A stretch of 64,000 nucleotides of DNA from Erinaceus europaeus (taxonomy: Eukaryota > Chordata > Mammalia > Eulipotyphla > Erinaceidae), in contig NC_080170.1 of assembly GCF_950295315.1 (NCBI RefSeq), forward strand, positions 91,124,054 to 91,188,053, given 5' to 3'. Both the position numbers and the translations under genes were made by a program. Positions 22,960 to 33,329 of the stretch are shown here, piece by piece (position 1 is the stretch's first letter; every line of letters starts with the position of its first letter). The notes beneath the pieces are model-generated. The model made no database searches and was not told the DNA's origin. It saw only the letters and a list, made by a program, of their open reading frames with translations.

Positions 22960-23115
22960 GGCTGCATGTTAACATTGCCTGGGGAAATGTAAAAATCCCT
23001 GATGGCTAAACATTCTTCCTCAATCCAATGAAATCAGAATTTCTGGATGGGGGCCCAGGCACTGGTAATTTTTAACACTCCCCAGGTGACGCTGATGTAC
23101 ATCTGAGACTGAGAG
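22960..23115 (+). mobile_element. MER5A-type hAT-Charlie MITE fossil
   Basis: Recognised by AATCAGAATTTCTGGATGGG, GGCCCAGGCACTGGTAATTT and CTCCCCAGGTGACGCTGATG, in the order of the placental MER5A nonautonomous DNA transposon. Ends decayed. Confidence 0.75.
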
Positions 23116-23278
23116 CTATGAGTCAAGCATTAAGTTAGGCAAAAAATATTGGTTATAATGTGTATTCTTTTATAGAAAAAAAAGTTGATGCTTTATTTAA
23201 CTATATTGAAAACATTATCCCCAATTTTGTTGGTACTGTCTATGGAATTCAATTTTTTTATTCAAATAAGTTTAAATC

Positions 23279-23375
23279 CTTTTTTTTTTTTTTTTAAAAT
23301 ACCAGAGCACTGCTCAACCTCAGGCATGAGAGTCTCTTTGCATAACCATTATGCTATCTACCCCCTCCCAAACCA
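23279..23375 (-). mobile_element. Type D SINE, antisense, shortened
   Basis: A poly(T) run, then ACCAGAGCACTGCTCAACCT, CAGGCATGAGAGTCTCTTTG and CATAACCATTATGCTATCTA. The middle, including the B-box region, is deleted. Confidence 0.7.
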
Positions 23376-23467
23376 AATTTTCAATTACTAACTTGTATTA
23401 CTATCCCTTCCTGTCTCTTTTGTCTTAAGGTAGACAAAGTGATTTTCCAGTATACATTATTTAAGTT

Positions 23468-23638
23468 CTTTTTTTCCCCTAGTTATTTGGTTTTGAGAGA
23501 CTGAGAGATTGAGGGGTGGGGCAGGGGTAAATTGCACAAGAACACAACTCAGTTTTGGCTTATGGTGGTGCTGGGAACAGAATCTTACATCCTAGCCTCA
23601 GGCATGAAAGTCTGCACAATCATTATGCGGTGGGCCTC
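23468..23638 (-). mobile_element. Type D-like SINE, antisense
   Basis: GAGAGACTGAGAGATTGAGG, ACACAACTCAGTTTTGGCTT, ATGGTGGTGCTGGGAACAGA, CTCAGGCATGAAAGTCTG and CACAATCATTATGCGGTG follow the antisense type D order with an extra GA-rich 3' part. Confidence 0.6.
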
Positions 23639-24084
23639 TTCAGTTTAACATTAACTAAGTTCTTGATGCCTGCCCGGACTGTCTTAAGCATTTTGCATAC
23701 TTGATTAGTTCCTCACAGCAGAGTTATGCATTAGATATCATCGTCCTTGATTTGTGTAAGGGAAGAGGTTAGTCTCTGTGAAGCTAATTTAGTTGCCTAG
23801 AGATCATAGCAGATGTGAGTCCTGACAACAGAGTGGCCTTGTGGAAAAACCTTGAACTGCAGATCAGCACTCTGATGTTTTTCTGTCTTAACCTCTACTA
23901 ACATGTGACTTGTCCCTCCCCACCCCCCCATCTTGTCTTTTCTCATCTTAAGAAAACTCACAGAAGGGTGAAATCCCAGACAATTTAAATACAGAAAAAT
24001 AACCCAATATCAAATATTTTGTTAATATATAAAATTCCGTTTTTATGAAATATCCAGAAAAGACAAAAATCTAGAGACAGAGTA

Positions 24085-24285
24085 TAGTGTTATCTGAGAC
24101 TGAAGAGTGGGACGGGACTGGCAATGAGACACGGGGAAACTTTTTGAGTTGATGGCTATGATGTAAAATGCAGTGTGGTAATGGTTGCATAACTGTTTAC
24201 ATTTCCTAAAAGCCATCTAACTGTACACTTACAAAGGGAAAAATTTGTGCTTTGTAAATTACATCTTTATAAATCTGTAAAAAGT
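24085..24285 (+). mobile_element. Fossil L1M 3' UTR
   Basis: GTGGTAATGGTTGCATAACT, AAAAGCCATCTAACTGTACA, CTTACAAAGGGAAAAATT and AAATTACATCTTTATAAATC follow the 3' end of placental L1M (MA/MB-like) elements in sense orientation. Confidence 0.6.
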
Positions 24286-24349
24286 TGTATCTGTACTGAA
24301 AGATGATTATTAAATTGATTAAGTGCTATGTGTGAATTTTCATATTAAA

Positions 24350-25075
24350 CAACTGGTATTGCAACATTTTAAACAATATTTTGTTCTGTCTTCTGTGCCC
24401 CATTTTAAGTTAGTAAGATCTCACAAATGTGTACATCTTGGTTATGTTGCCACTGCTGCAAAGAAGACAAAGACCATTTCCATAACCCCAGAAGGTCTTC
24501 CTGTGTCTTCCCCTGTCAATTCTCTCCCTACCACCTCTGGCCCAGGCATCACAGATCTGCTTTCAGTCACTAGATAGATTAGAGTTTTTACTAGTAATCT
24601 ATGAAAATAAAATCAGTATTCTTTTGTGTCTGGTTTCCCTCACTTAACATAATATTTCTGAGATTTATATGTGCTGTATTTATCAATAGTGCAATTTTTT
24701 CACTGCTGTGTAGTACTGCACTGTGTGGATATGCTTTAATCTATTCTTGGTTGTTTTTTTAAATAAAATTTATAGAAATATTTATGTACAAATGTTTCAT
24801 GGACTTACATTTTCACTTCTCTTGGACAAATAACTACCAGCTAGGATGGCTTCATTGAAGAAAAAAGTTGAGTGTGTATTTAACTTGCTAAGAAAGTGTC
24901 CCCAAATTTCCAAAAGTGTTTGGGTCATTTAAATTTCCACTGGACGTACAGAATTTCAGTTGCTCTATATTCTTCCAACATAGTATTGTTATTTTTTATG
25001 CTATTACAAATAATTTGCCCAACTTGGTATTGCTCTATTACTTATATCAATAAAATCTGAATTCTTAAAAAAAAT
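24350..25075 (-). mobile_element. Fossil L1M, ORF2 end and 3' UTR, antisense
   Basis: Antisense L1M landmarks in order: CATAACCCCAGAAGGTCTTC, TTTTGTGTCTGGTTTCCCTC, CTTAACATAATATTTCTGAG, CTGCTGTGTAGTACTGCACT, TTTTCACTTCTCTTGGACAA and AATTTCAGTTGCTCTATATT. It explains the 84-codon ORF at 24323-24577, which is not a gene. Confidence 0.7.
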
Positions 25076-25213
25076 TTGAATTCTTGATAAAATGTGTTAA
25101 AAATATTTGAAGTTTTCATGTGACCTACATTTTAGAAGCTCAGTGTATAAAAGAAATCTTATTATTCATTTTAAACACACACACACACACACACTACAGA
25201 GTAAAAGGACACT

Positions 25214-25520
25214 TCTGTTCTGACCCACAAACCAACACAGACACAGTGAGAAGAGAATTTAAGTTTTAATAAGAGATTTAGAAGTTCAAGTTTCAAGTTT
25301 TAAGCCAGTAAAATAGACTTACAGCACAGAGACAAGACCAAGAGACAAAGACGAATCCCATCTGGGAGATCCCAGGCTGCTGTGCCAGTTTTGGCCCTAT
25401 AGCGCTGAGATGCTGAGACTTGAAATTCTTCATTTTTAAAGGGGTTCCGGAGAGGAGGTCTCCGAAAGAAGTTACATGAGTACATTTGATATTTTAACCT
25501 AAGACAAACGTTTTGCAACT
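25214..25520 (-). mobile_element. LTR-like sequence, unclassified
   Basis: On the minus strand it shows GGAGACCTCCTCTCCGGAAC, a TATA-like CCTTTAAAAATG, then TCTCTTGGTCTTGTCTCTGT and CTCTTATTAAAACTTAAATT, a layout like U3-R-U5. It is bounded by a (CA)n tract (25166-25193) and a type D SINE. No target duplication could be fixed. It could also be another retroposon. Confidence 0.35.
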
Positions 25521-25523
25521 AAC

Positions 25524-25588
25524 ATGGCACAGCACTGCTCAGATTTGGCTTATGTTGTTGCCTGGTATTGAGAACTCTGGGTAAAGTG

Positions 25589-25642
<54 letters not shown>

Positions 25643-25670
25643 CTGAGAGAAAGATTGCTTATCTCTTCAA
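25524..25670 (-). mobile_element. Type D SINE, antisense, with (GT)n
   Basis: GCACAGCACTGCTCAGATTT, GGCTTATGTTGTTGCCTGG, then a pure (GT)n run of about 25 units at 25590-25640 in place of the B-box part, and CTTATCTCTTCAACCC. Confidence 0.55.
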
Positions 25671-25954
25671 CCCTAAATTAAAAAAACAGTTGAATAGAAA
25701 TTTTTATCAGTTAGTCCATAACTTTTTCTAATCTATGCTCTAAAATGGAGGAGAAACTGGTTGTAATTTTAAGTGAGAAATAAAAATTTAATTGGACAAC
25801 AGTCTGGGCATCCTTACAGGCTAGAAACCAATTTCTCAAGTGATATGGTTCTGCTTTTAGGAAGCTACATCTCATTATTTGTATTTATGCTGCAGATCGT
25901 AAGTCATTTTTTCTGAGTAGGGAAAGGCTGATCAGAAGGGTGGGACCTAGTGTT

Positions 25955-26110
25955 ACATTATTATTACTGTTATTATTGTTATTTTACTTAGATGGTATTA
26001 ATTTTTAATCAGAACACTGTCTACCTTGGGCTAATGGTGGTGCTACGGATTCACTATAGAACTTTGGAGTCCCAGGCATGAAGGTCTTTTTACATGACCA
26101 CTATGTTGCC
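25955..26110 (-). mobile_element. Old type D SINE, antisense
   Basis: TTATTATTACTG tail, CAGAACACTGTCTACCTTGG, GGTGGTGCTACGGATTCACT, CCAGGCATGAAGGTCTTTTT and ACATGACCACTATGTTGCCT keep the antisense type D order. Confidence 0.6.
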
Positions 26111-26319
26111 TTCCCTGCCTTCACTTTAGTTTTGTATCCCAGATCTCATCCTTTGTTTCTGACAGGATCACTTGGACCTTGTTGACTGAAAGTAGAAAAA
26201 TATCAAAATTATGAAATTGAACTATCTTCTACTCAAAATAGTTAGTTGTTATATGATAATGAGAATGTTACTCTAAAGCAGAATCCAGTGGTTTCTTTCA
26301 CATGTTTAAAAAAAAAAAA

Positions 26320-26505
26320 GATAAGAAAGGCCATGGAGGGACCTTGAGATGTTTGCCTCATAGAACATGTGCCTTGCCATCCTTGAGGTCATGGGTTCAA
26401 GCCCTGGTACTATATGGGAGCACTGTAATACTTGGGGAAGTTTCACTAATGATGGCCCAATATTGTGGTATCTTTCCCTCTCTTTCTCTAAGGAGAAAAG
26501 AACAA
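26320..26505 (+). mobile_element. tRNA-like SINE, type F, sense
   Basis: GGCCATGGAGGGACCTTGAG, GAACATGTGCCTTGCCATCC, B-box-like GGGTTCAAGCCCTGG, ATATGGGAGCACTGTAATAC and a CTTTCCCTCTCTTTCTCTAA stretch. Single full copy in the window; 44560-44760 shares its 3' part. Confidence 0.55.
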
Positions 26506-27474
26506 AGATAATATAAAACTCTGAGTAACTAAAGCAAATAAGTTTTAATGACTACATGCATTCATCTTGAGTTTGATCCTCAGGAATGTTTACTCTCAAG
26601 ACACTGTTGAACCAACTGTTAGCTTTAAAAAGGAAAAAAGAAACTTAAGATTTACTAAGAGACTCTCCTAAGTCACCCATCTTTAGCCTCCCTTATTTTG
26701 TTTTCTTTCAGAAGAACATTTGCAAAGAAGGATATTGACATTATTTTTGTGAATGGGGAAAAGAAGTCTCGATGATATTGACATCTTAATTTCTACAAAG
26801 AATATAACACAGAACTAAGTTGCTGCGTTTTACTTCAAAGTTCATGACAGCCTGAATCCTATATAACAGCCACTGGTTGCTGGTTGGTGGTATGATGATC
26901 CATTCAGTTACCCTGAGTTCATAGAAAAGCAATTTAAGTCCCTGAGTCAGGAAATGATGTGTTTTCACATTTCAAATTCCATGGATGACTAGCAGGTCCA
27001 TGGTGAAACTGTCACTCAGACATTCCTGAAGTTGTGTGGTACAAAGGGTGAGGTGGGGGAGAAGATGGTGTTCCAGGAGGCTCCTGGGACCAGAGCTAAC
27101 AGGAATGTAAGAGGACTGTAAAGAACCATTAGTCACAACTTCACATTCCATTCCATATTGGTCGGGCAGGGAGAGGCACTGAGCTCAACTGAAAGTCGAA
27201 GAACCACATACATTTTGGCTGGTTGCCTTTCCTCTCCAGTTTGTAGCAAAAGGTAGACCTTTTGTTATCCAGGTTCTCTCCCAGTCCCCTTCCAAGGAAC
27301 ACAGGTATCAAGACAGGGTGGAGAATGGGAGGGAGTGCTGATTCCAAAATGAGGTAGTCTTGGCCTGACAATGACTATGTATATCATATTTCTGCTCTTC
27401 TACTTTCTCCCTCCTTCCTTTCCTGTGTTTATGATTTCAGTGCTTTGTGGCCAGTTTTTTCATTCCTATCAACA
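26506..27474. other. Unique DNA, no confirmed gene
   Basis: No young repeat recognised. It contains a good splice-acceptor motif at about 26691-26711 followed by a 20-codon frame. The reverse ORFs at 26786 and 27141 lack recognisable homology. Confidence 0.4.
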
Positions 27475-27625
27475 CAGGGAGAAGGAGAGATAGAGAGAGG
27501 GTAAGACACCACAGCATCAAAGGAACCCCAGTGCCTTGATACCTCCATGTGGTGTAGGGACTCAAACTTGTACTGCATACACAGCAAAGGCATGCTCTCT
27601 ACTTGGTGAGTTAACTTTTCCGTTC
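27475..27625 (-). mobile_element. Old type E-like SINE, antisense
   Basis: GGAGAAGGAGAGATAGAGAG, AAGACACCACAGCATCAAAG, CCATGTGGTGTAGGGACTCA, CACAGCAAAGGCATGCTCTC and ACTTGGTGAGTTAAC follow the antisense type E order. Confidence 0.55.
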
Positions 27626-28329
27626 TCTTTTTTCTTTGTGACTGGAGATGAATATAGAACTCTTTATTTTGTTTTAAATAAAACCTCTTGCATTTAAAGT
27701 GAAATCTTTTGCCTTCTCGGTGCTATCTGCTTAATTCTATATTTCTGTTTTCCTTTCCTAGTGACAGGCTACCATTTTAATTATGATTAATTATCTATCC
27801 TAGGGGAGTAGAATTTCAACCTTTAACTTTTCCTCAGAGGACAAAAACCACATGGCTCCATTACCCAGCTCCCTTACACTTCACCCTGACCTCTGGGAAA
27901 ATAATTAAGTGCAAGAAAGAATATTTGCCTCTCATGGTAGAAGAGGATAATAATAAACAAGGAGTTAGGAAATGGAGGCTTTCATGCTATGTTCATTTCC
28001 TTTCATTTAGAGAGAGAGAGATAAGATATGCTGTTTGTCTTATTCTGCTTTAACAAATGAACCCATGAATTAAATGAAAGGAGACTTAGAAAACTTTTAT
28101 ATACTACTCACTAGCAAGCACAAGCTGTGGTTGTTTTTATTTTGTTGTTCACCAAACTAAAGGCCTAATATTTAGCCTTCTTTAGCAAGAGGTTATGGGT
28201 CATCTTGCTTTGTGCTGATCTGGAAATGTATTTGATTTGACAAAACAGGAAATAAATATTCTAAACTATAATGTACCTCTCAAGTACTAGCTATTTTATC
28301 TCTAGCCAGTTATTTAGTTTTCCTCAAAC
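27626..28329. other. Unique DNA, nothing recognised
   Basis: No coding or repeat signal that I can name, apart from a short (GA)n patch near 28010. Confidence 0.4.
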
Positions 28330-28436
28330 TTGGTTTATTTATTTTGAAATATTTTTTAATTGAAGTGCAAGTCATGCACTATGACATTTATTTGAAAAGA
28401 TTTATATATCTATTTAGTTTTTTTTTTCCTGGGAGG

Positions 28437-28445
28437 GAAAATAAG

Positions 28446-28480
<35 letters not shown>

Positions 28481-28600
28481 AGATAGAAACAGAGCACTGT
28501 TCAGCCCCAGCATAAGGTATTATCAGGAAGGAACTTAGGTTTTTTGGGGTCTCAAGCATGAAAATTCTGTGCTCTAACAGACTGAGCTATCTCCCAGGAT
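28437..28600 (-). mobile_element. Type D SINE, antisense, with (GA)n
   Basis: (GA)n at 28449-28484, AACAGAGCACTGTTCAGCCC, GGGGTCTCAAGCATGAAAAT and CAGACTGAGCTATCTCCCAG. Antisense type D with an added GA-rich 3' part, like 23468-23638. Confidence 0.6.
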
Positions 28601-28611
28601 CTAGTGACCCT

Positions 28612-28666
28612 TTTAAACACGTATAACTCAATGTAATTTTAGTACATTGAGTTATACGTGTTTAAA
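28612..28666. repeat. Perfect 24-bp palindrome, 7-nt loop
   Basis: Left arm 28612-28635 and right arm 28643-28666 are perfect reverse complements. The loop is ATTTTAG. Arm sequence starts TTTAAACACGTATAACTC. It lies within fossil L1M sequence where only one arm is expected. Confidence 0.97.
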
Positions 28667-28733
28667 TTTTTAGTAATTTTTAGTACATCACCAAGTTTTG
28701 CAGTCATCACCAGTTCTTAATTCCAGAGCTTTT

Positions 28734-29053
28734 TTTTTTTTTTTTTTTTTTTTTCTGGGGCTCTGTGCCGGCGCTATGAATCCAGTGCTCCTGGAGGCTA
28801 CTTTTTCCCTTTTGTTGCCCTTGTTGTTTATCGTTGTTGTTGTTGTTATTGTTGTCATTGCTGTCATTGTTGTAGGATAGGACAGAGAGAAATGGAGAGA
28901 CGAGAGGGAGATGGTGGGGGGGAGAAAGATGGACACCTGCAGACTTGCTTCACCACTTGTGAAGCGACCCACCCGCAGGTGGGGAACCTGGGGCTCGAAC
29001 CGGGGTCCTTATGCCAGCCCTTGCACTTCGCACTGCACTACCGCCTGACCCCC
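28734..29053 (-). mobile_element. Type A-ext SINE, antisense
   Basis: Poly(T), extension block CTCTGTGCCGGCGCTATGAA...GTGCTCCTGGAGGC, antisense body, B-box region GGCTCGAACCGGGGTCC and head CACTACCGCCTGACCC. Perfect 15-bp target duplication AATTCCAGAGCTTTT (28719-28733 and 29054-29068). Confidence 0.93.
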
Positions 29054-29079
29054 AATTCCAGAGCTTTTTAATCATCATA

Positions 29080-29080
<1 letters not shown>

Positions 29081-29122
<42 letters not shown>

Positions 29123-29283
29123 CAAAATATATATATATATATACATGTATATATATATATATATACATGTATATATATGTATATATATATATATACGTAT
29201 ATATATATACATATATATATATGTATATATATATATGCATATATATATATATATATATACAAAATATATATATATATATACAA
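29081..29283. repeat. About 200-bp AT dinucleotide tract
   Basis: Almost pure (TA)n with scattered C/G interruptions (TACATG, TACGTA, TGCATA) and two ATACAAAATA breaks near 29120 and 29260. It splits fossil L1M sequence. All ORFs reading YIYIYI are artefacts of this tract. Confidence 0.95.
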
Positions 29284-29600
29284 AACTTCCCTTACCCATT
29301 AGTAGTCACTCTCATTCCTCCTTCCAGCCTCAGGCATCACTAGTTTAGTTAATACATCTATGGAGTTGCTTGTCCTGGGCATTTCATATAAATGGAGTTA
29401 TACATTATATGATTTTTGTTTGTTTGTTTCTGACTTCTCTAACTCAGCATGTTTTAAAGGGCCATTTATATTATGTCACGTAGCAATGTTTTGTCCCACT
29501 TTGTGTTGGCTCATTGTGGTTAGTCATTCAACTACCCTGTCACCCATCACCACTCAATTTTCACTGAACACCTATTGCAAACCAGTCTTATTCTAGGCTT

Positions 29601-30033
29601 TGGGACACATTCATTCACGTTTATTATACTTACAAATACAAGTACACACTTCTTAACTTCAAAATTACTTTGAAGACCTTCCTCTCCACTTAGTAACAAC
29701 AACAACAAAGTTTAAGTTGATGGATTATATATGTGTTTTTAATTTTGAGATGTCATTGTCCATACAGATAAAAGAAGAACTGTATTCACCCTGAATCTTG
29801 TTAAAAGCATACTATTCTGAATCATATAGGGTGTTTTTCATTTTAGAAAACTTAAAAATGGCATTAGGTTCATCTGTTTTCAGTAAATACAGTAAATGAA
29901 AAAGAAAAAATGACAGAATTCACAGCCTGCCTCTATTGTTAAAAGGTTTGTATTATTTAGATAAATATGACTTTGTGGGGGGTGGTACATGTTTTATACA
30001 GGTTTATTAACCCGATTGTATAACTGTGAATCA
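29601..30033. other. Unique DNA, nothing recognised
   Basis: AT-rich with an (AAC)4 patch at about 29697. No gene signal. Confidence 0.4.
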
Positions 30034-30048
30034 AAAATGTTAGTCTTT

Positions 30049-30252
30049 TTTTGAAAATGTGTTTATTTGTTATTGGATAGAGACAAAGAGAAATTCAGAC
30101 GGGAGGAGAAGATAGAGAGGGAGAGAGACTCGTACAGCCTTGCTTCACCACTTGTGAAGCTTTACCCCTACAGGTGGGGACCAGGGGCTTGAATCTGGGT
30201 CCTTGGGCACTGTAATGTGAGCGCTAAACCATGTGCATCACCGCCTGGTCCC
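30049..30252 (-). mobile_element. Type B SINE, antisense
   Basis: TATTGGATAGAGACAAAGAG, GCCTTGCTTCACCACTTGTG, CAGGTGGGGACCAGGGGCTT, antisense head GCATCACCGCCTGGTC. Target duplication AAAATGTTAGTCTTT / AAAATGCTAGTCTTT at 30034-30048 and 30253-30267. Confidence 0.92.
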
Positions 30253-30267
30253 AAAATGCTAGTCTTT

Positions 30268-30701
30268 ATGTGTGGCATCACTGGCATTATTTTTGTTGTT
30301 GTTGTTTCTAAATATTGTTATTACAGAACATGAAGTAGAACCTGAAGAGACATGGACTATTTTTTTTTTTTATCTATACATCTTGTTATCTATATTGTAT
30401 GAGGTGGGAAGTTACTATTATTTATAGTCTATTTATATTGTATGGGGTGAGAGGAATGAACCCAGTAATTCAAGCATGCAAAACCCATAGGGTGGTTCCA
30501 CTAGCCCATTTTAAATATTTTAAATACAGAGAAAGAATCTGGGTTCTTATATCCATTTTGCATTTAAGATGCAAGGTAAAGAGGAAGGAGGTAGACTTCT
30601 TGGATCTGAGAATGGGGTGGGATTGTACAAGACCCTGTGCTCAGAAGAGACTGTGCTTAGTTAAAAGTCTTGCTGTAATTGTTTTGAAATTCTATGACTT
30701 G
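30268..30701. other. Unique DNA, no gene seen
   Basis: Includes a TTGTTGTTGTTG patch and a poly(T) run at 30361-30371. The 107-codon ORF from 30399 runs into the SINE and shows no family resemblance. Confidence 0.4.
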
Positions 30702-30965
30702 TGTGGTAGCGCCGCAGGTTAAGCGCATGTGGCACAAAGCACAAGGACCTCTTAAGGATCCCGGTTTGAGCCCCCGCCTCCCACCTGCAGGGGAATCGCT
30801 TCACAGGCAGTGAAGCAGGTCAGCAGGAGTCCGTCTTTCTCTCTCCCTCTCTGTCTTGCCCTCTTCTCTCCATTTCTCTCTGTCCTTTCTAACAACAATG
30901 ACATGAATAACAACAACAATAAAAAACAAGGGCAACAAAAGTGAAAGTAAATTAAAAAAAAAATT
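30702..30965 (+). mobile_element. Type A SINE, sense
   Basis: TGTGGTAGCGCCGCAGGTTA, GGCACAAAGCACAAGGACC, B-box-like CCCGGTTTGAGCCCC, CT-rich middle, AAC tail GGGCAACAAAAGTGAAAGTA. The 5' end is slightly trimmed and no clear target duplication was found. Confidence 0.85.
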
Positions 30966-31052
30966 GTGACTCCAAGTTGGGATGGGAGAAGGAGAGATGC
31001 GCAGAGGGGAGTTGTGAAGAGAACACTGGTGGAAAGGAAGACTGTAGAGGTT

Positions 31053-31250
31053 CAGGCAGTGACATACTCTGTTGAATGCACAAGTTATCACATACAGAAG
31101 GTCGGAGTTTGAATCCCTACTTCCCACCTTCAGGGGAGGAAATTTCATGAGCAGTGAAGCAATACTGCAGGTGTCTCTTTTTCTCTTCCTCTTTATCTCC
31201 CATCCCCTTCTCAATTTTTCTTCATCCTATTTAATAAAAAGTAATTTAAA
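31053..31250 (+). mobile_element. Type B-like SINE, sense, diverged
   Basis: TTGAATGCACAAGTTATCAC, GGTCGGAGTTTGAATCCCTA, CCACCTTCAGGGGAGGAAAT, GTGAAGCAATACTGCAGGTG, CT-rich middle and tail CCTATTTAATAAAAAGTAAT. Head poorly preserved. Confidence 0.65.
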
Positions 31251-31682
31251 AGGGGAGGGTCACTGGAAGCAGCAACCACACCCCCAGTAATAAACCTGGT
31301 AGCAACTAGAGAGAGAGAGAAAAAGAGAAGTATAGTTTGTACCTCAGGAGTCCAATTCTTCTTAAAATTAATAAAATATGATAAATATTTCTCAGTTTTC
31401 ACTTGGATGTGAGTAAATATTTATTTTTGACCTAATTTTCAATTATGTTAGCTTGTAAACTTATTTGGAAGATTTATAGAGACATTCTAAGCACCAAAAA
31501 ATGCCACAAATATAATAGGTTTTAAAAGACAGACTTTAACAAATATAGATCCAAAGCATTTTTGTCTGTCTCATAACAGATTGTCTTATGGAATCTCTAC
31601 ATAAGGATTGAATTGTTTTCAATATTCTGTATGTCAGTCAACAATAATATGAAACAGAAATGCTATAGCAATTTCTAGGCTT
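31251..31682. other. Unique DNA, nothing recognised
   Basis: A short GA run at about 31310. No gene or named repeat. Confidence 0.4.
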
Positions 31683-31828
31683 TTAAAAATATTTATTTAT
31701 TTACTCCCTTTTGTTTCCCTTGTTGTTTTATTATTGTAGTTATTGTTATTGATGTCATTGTTGTTGGATAGGACAGAGAGAAATGGAGTGAGGAGGAGAA
31801 GACAGAGATGTGGAGAGAAATATAGATT
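31683..31828 (-). mobile_element. Type A SINE, antisense, 5'-truncated
   Basis: Has the antisense tail CCCTTTTGTTTCCCTTGTTG and the body GGACAGAGAGAAATGGAGTG, but stops at GAGAGAAATATAGA. The whole tRNA-like head and both promoter boxes are missing. Confidence 0.85.
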
Positions 31829-32486
31829 TGTGGTACTTTTTTTCTAATTTATTTATTTCATTCTTGGTTGTCAATTATTCAGGTACTGGTGATACGCATA
31901 AAACCAGGCATTGAATTAATAATCATACCCACATATGGATAATATCATGTGATAACAATGCCAAGAAGGACAATAAAGGATATTATGAAGAATGAAAACA
32001 AGATAACTCATTTAGGTTATGATGTAAATAAAAGATATCTCTGAGGAAGCAGCATTAAGCCGAAGCATGACACATGAGTAGGAGGTGGCCAAGAAAAGAT
32101 TTCAGGCAGAGGAATAGATGAAGCCTAAGAAGGTAAAGAATGAGGCAGAGATTAAAAACAAACAACAAACAAAGAAACTCAGTTATGTCAAACACTCAGA
32201 GAGGAGAATAATAGGGAATAAGGTCAGAAGGCTTGTAGTATGGTAAATCTTGATAAAGATTTTTAACTTTATTAAATTATTTTTCATACTACTTTATATC
32301 TTACTAACTGGACTTGTAACCTAAACAGATTAAAATCTCTCGCTGCTCTGTGGAGAATGAATTCAGAGAGACTAATTTATACTTGTTATCTTATAACCAT
32401 TTATATGAGGAAGGGGATTTCAATTAGGTGACAATAAAGGAGCTGGGAAAAAGTGGGTAGATTGTTGACATATACATACACATATT
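31829..32486. other. Unique DNA, nothing recognised
   Basis: No gene or repeat named; an AACAAACAACAAAC patch near 32160. Confidence 0.4.
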
Positions 32487-32737
32487 TTATTTTATTTATT
32501 TATTACCTTTTGTTGCCCTTGTTGCTTTATTGTTGTAGTTATTGATGTCGTTGTTTTTTGGATAGGACAGAGAGAAATGTGGGGGGGGGACAGAGAGGGG
32601 AAGAGAAAGATAGGCACCTGTAGACCTGCTTCACCGCCTGTGAAGCGACTCCCCTGCAGGTGGGGAGCCGGGATTCTTCCTCCAGTCCTTGCACTTTGCG
32701 CCACCTGTGCTTAACCCGCTGCCCTACCGCTCAACTC
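32487..32737 (-). mobile_element. Type A SINE, antisense, B box lost
   Basis: Normal antisense tail, G-run GTGGGGGGGGGACAGAGAG, body, then GGGGAGCCGGGATTCTTCCT where the GGCTCGAACC B-box region should be. Head GCTTAACCCGCTGCCCTACC kept. A small deletion removed the internal B box. Confidence 0.85.
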
Positions 32738-33329
32738 CCTGATATATTTTTTAATTGAATGAACAAGGTAATATCTTAATACAGGTAAATTTCTTTTTTA
32801 AAGGAATTATTTTACTTTGCTTTTAGTACTGTAGAACGCTGCAAAGATAGAGTGATATTTCTCTTTCTTCTTGAGAACAGCATTTATTCATGAAAGTAAG
32901 AACAACTGAGACACCCTGGAAATATATGTAGAGTGGGAAGAAGTTTGAAAGACTGGAGGAGGCAAATATGGCTGAGAAAGAGGCAGGATTTCCCAATTTA
33001 GGGATTTGTGGTTGTAATGCATATTTACTTTCAGAGGAATCCATGAGTTTCACTGAAGGAGAGATTTTTGATGGAAGTCATTGGGGAGCCAGACTTAAAG
33101 GAAGCTCACCAATCCCAGATTTCCACAGAAAGAATGGAGGGAACCACATTCAAATGTACACAGGGTTGGGACAATGTATACTGTGGTCAAGCAAACTTTC
33201 CAATTAGGGAAACATTTTCTGCTCAGTCATTTCTATCTTCATATCATCTTTGGAAGAGAAAAGGACTATTGAACATCTTTAAGGCCAGTTTCCCAAGACT
33301 GGAGGGTAGAATATTTATCTGATTAAAGA
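32738..33329. other. Unique DNA, no gene seen
   Basis: Several short overlapping ORFs on both strands (up to 84 codons) without recognisable homology. No repeat named. Confidence 0.4.

Larger units (their letters stand above)
28330..29600 (-). mobile_element. Fossil L1M 3' region, antisense, multiply interrupted
   Basis: Pieces at about 28330-28430, 28605-28718 and 29069-29560 line up with antisense L1M: CTTTTAAACACGTATAACTC, TTTTGCAGTCATCACCAG, then ACTTCCCTTACCCATTAG, TTCATATAAATGGAGTTATA and TTTTAAAGGGCCATTTATAT. Interrupted by a type D SINE, a palindrome, a type A-ext SINE and an AT tract. Confidence 0.6.

Noticed and set aside
24323..24577. 84-codon ORF with a proline/serine-rich end
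   Set aside because: It lies on antisense fossil L1M sequence.
28950..29348. Overlapping ORFs reading YIYIYI on both strands
   Set aside because: They are translations of the AT dinucleotide tract at 29081-29283.
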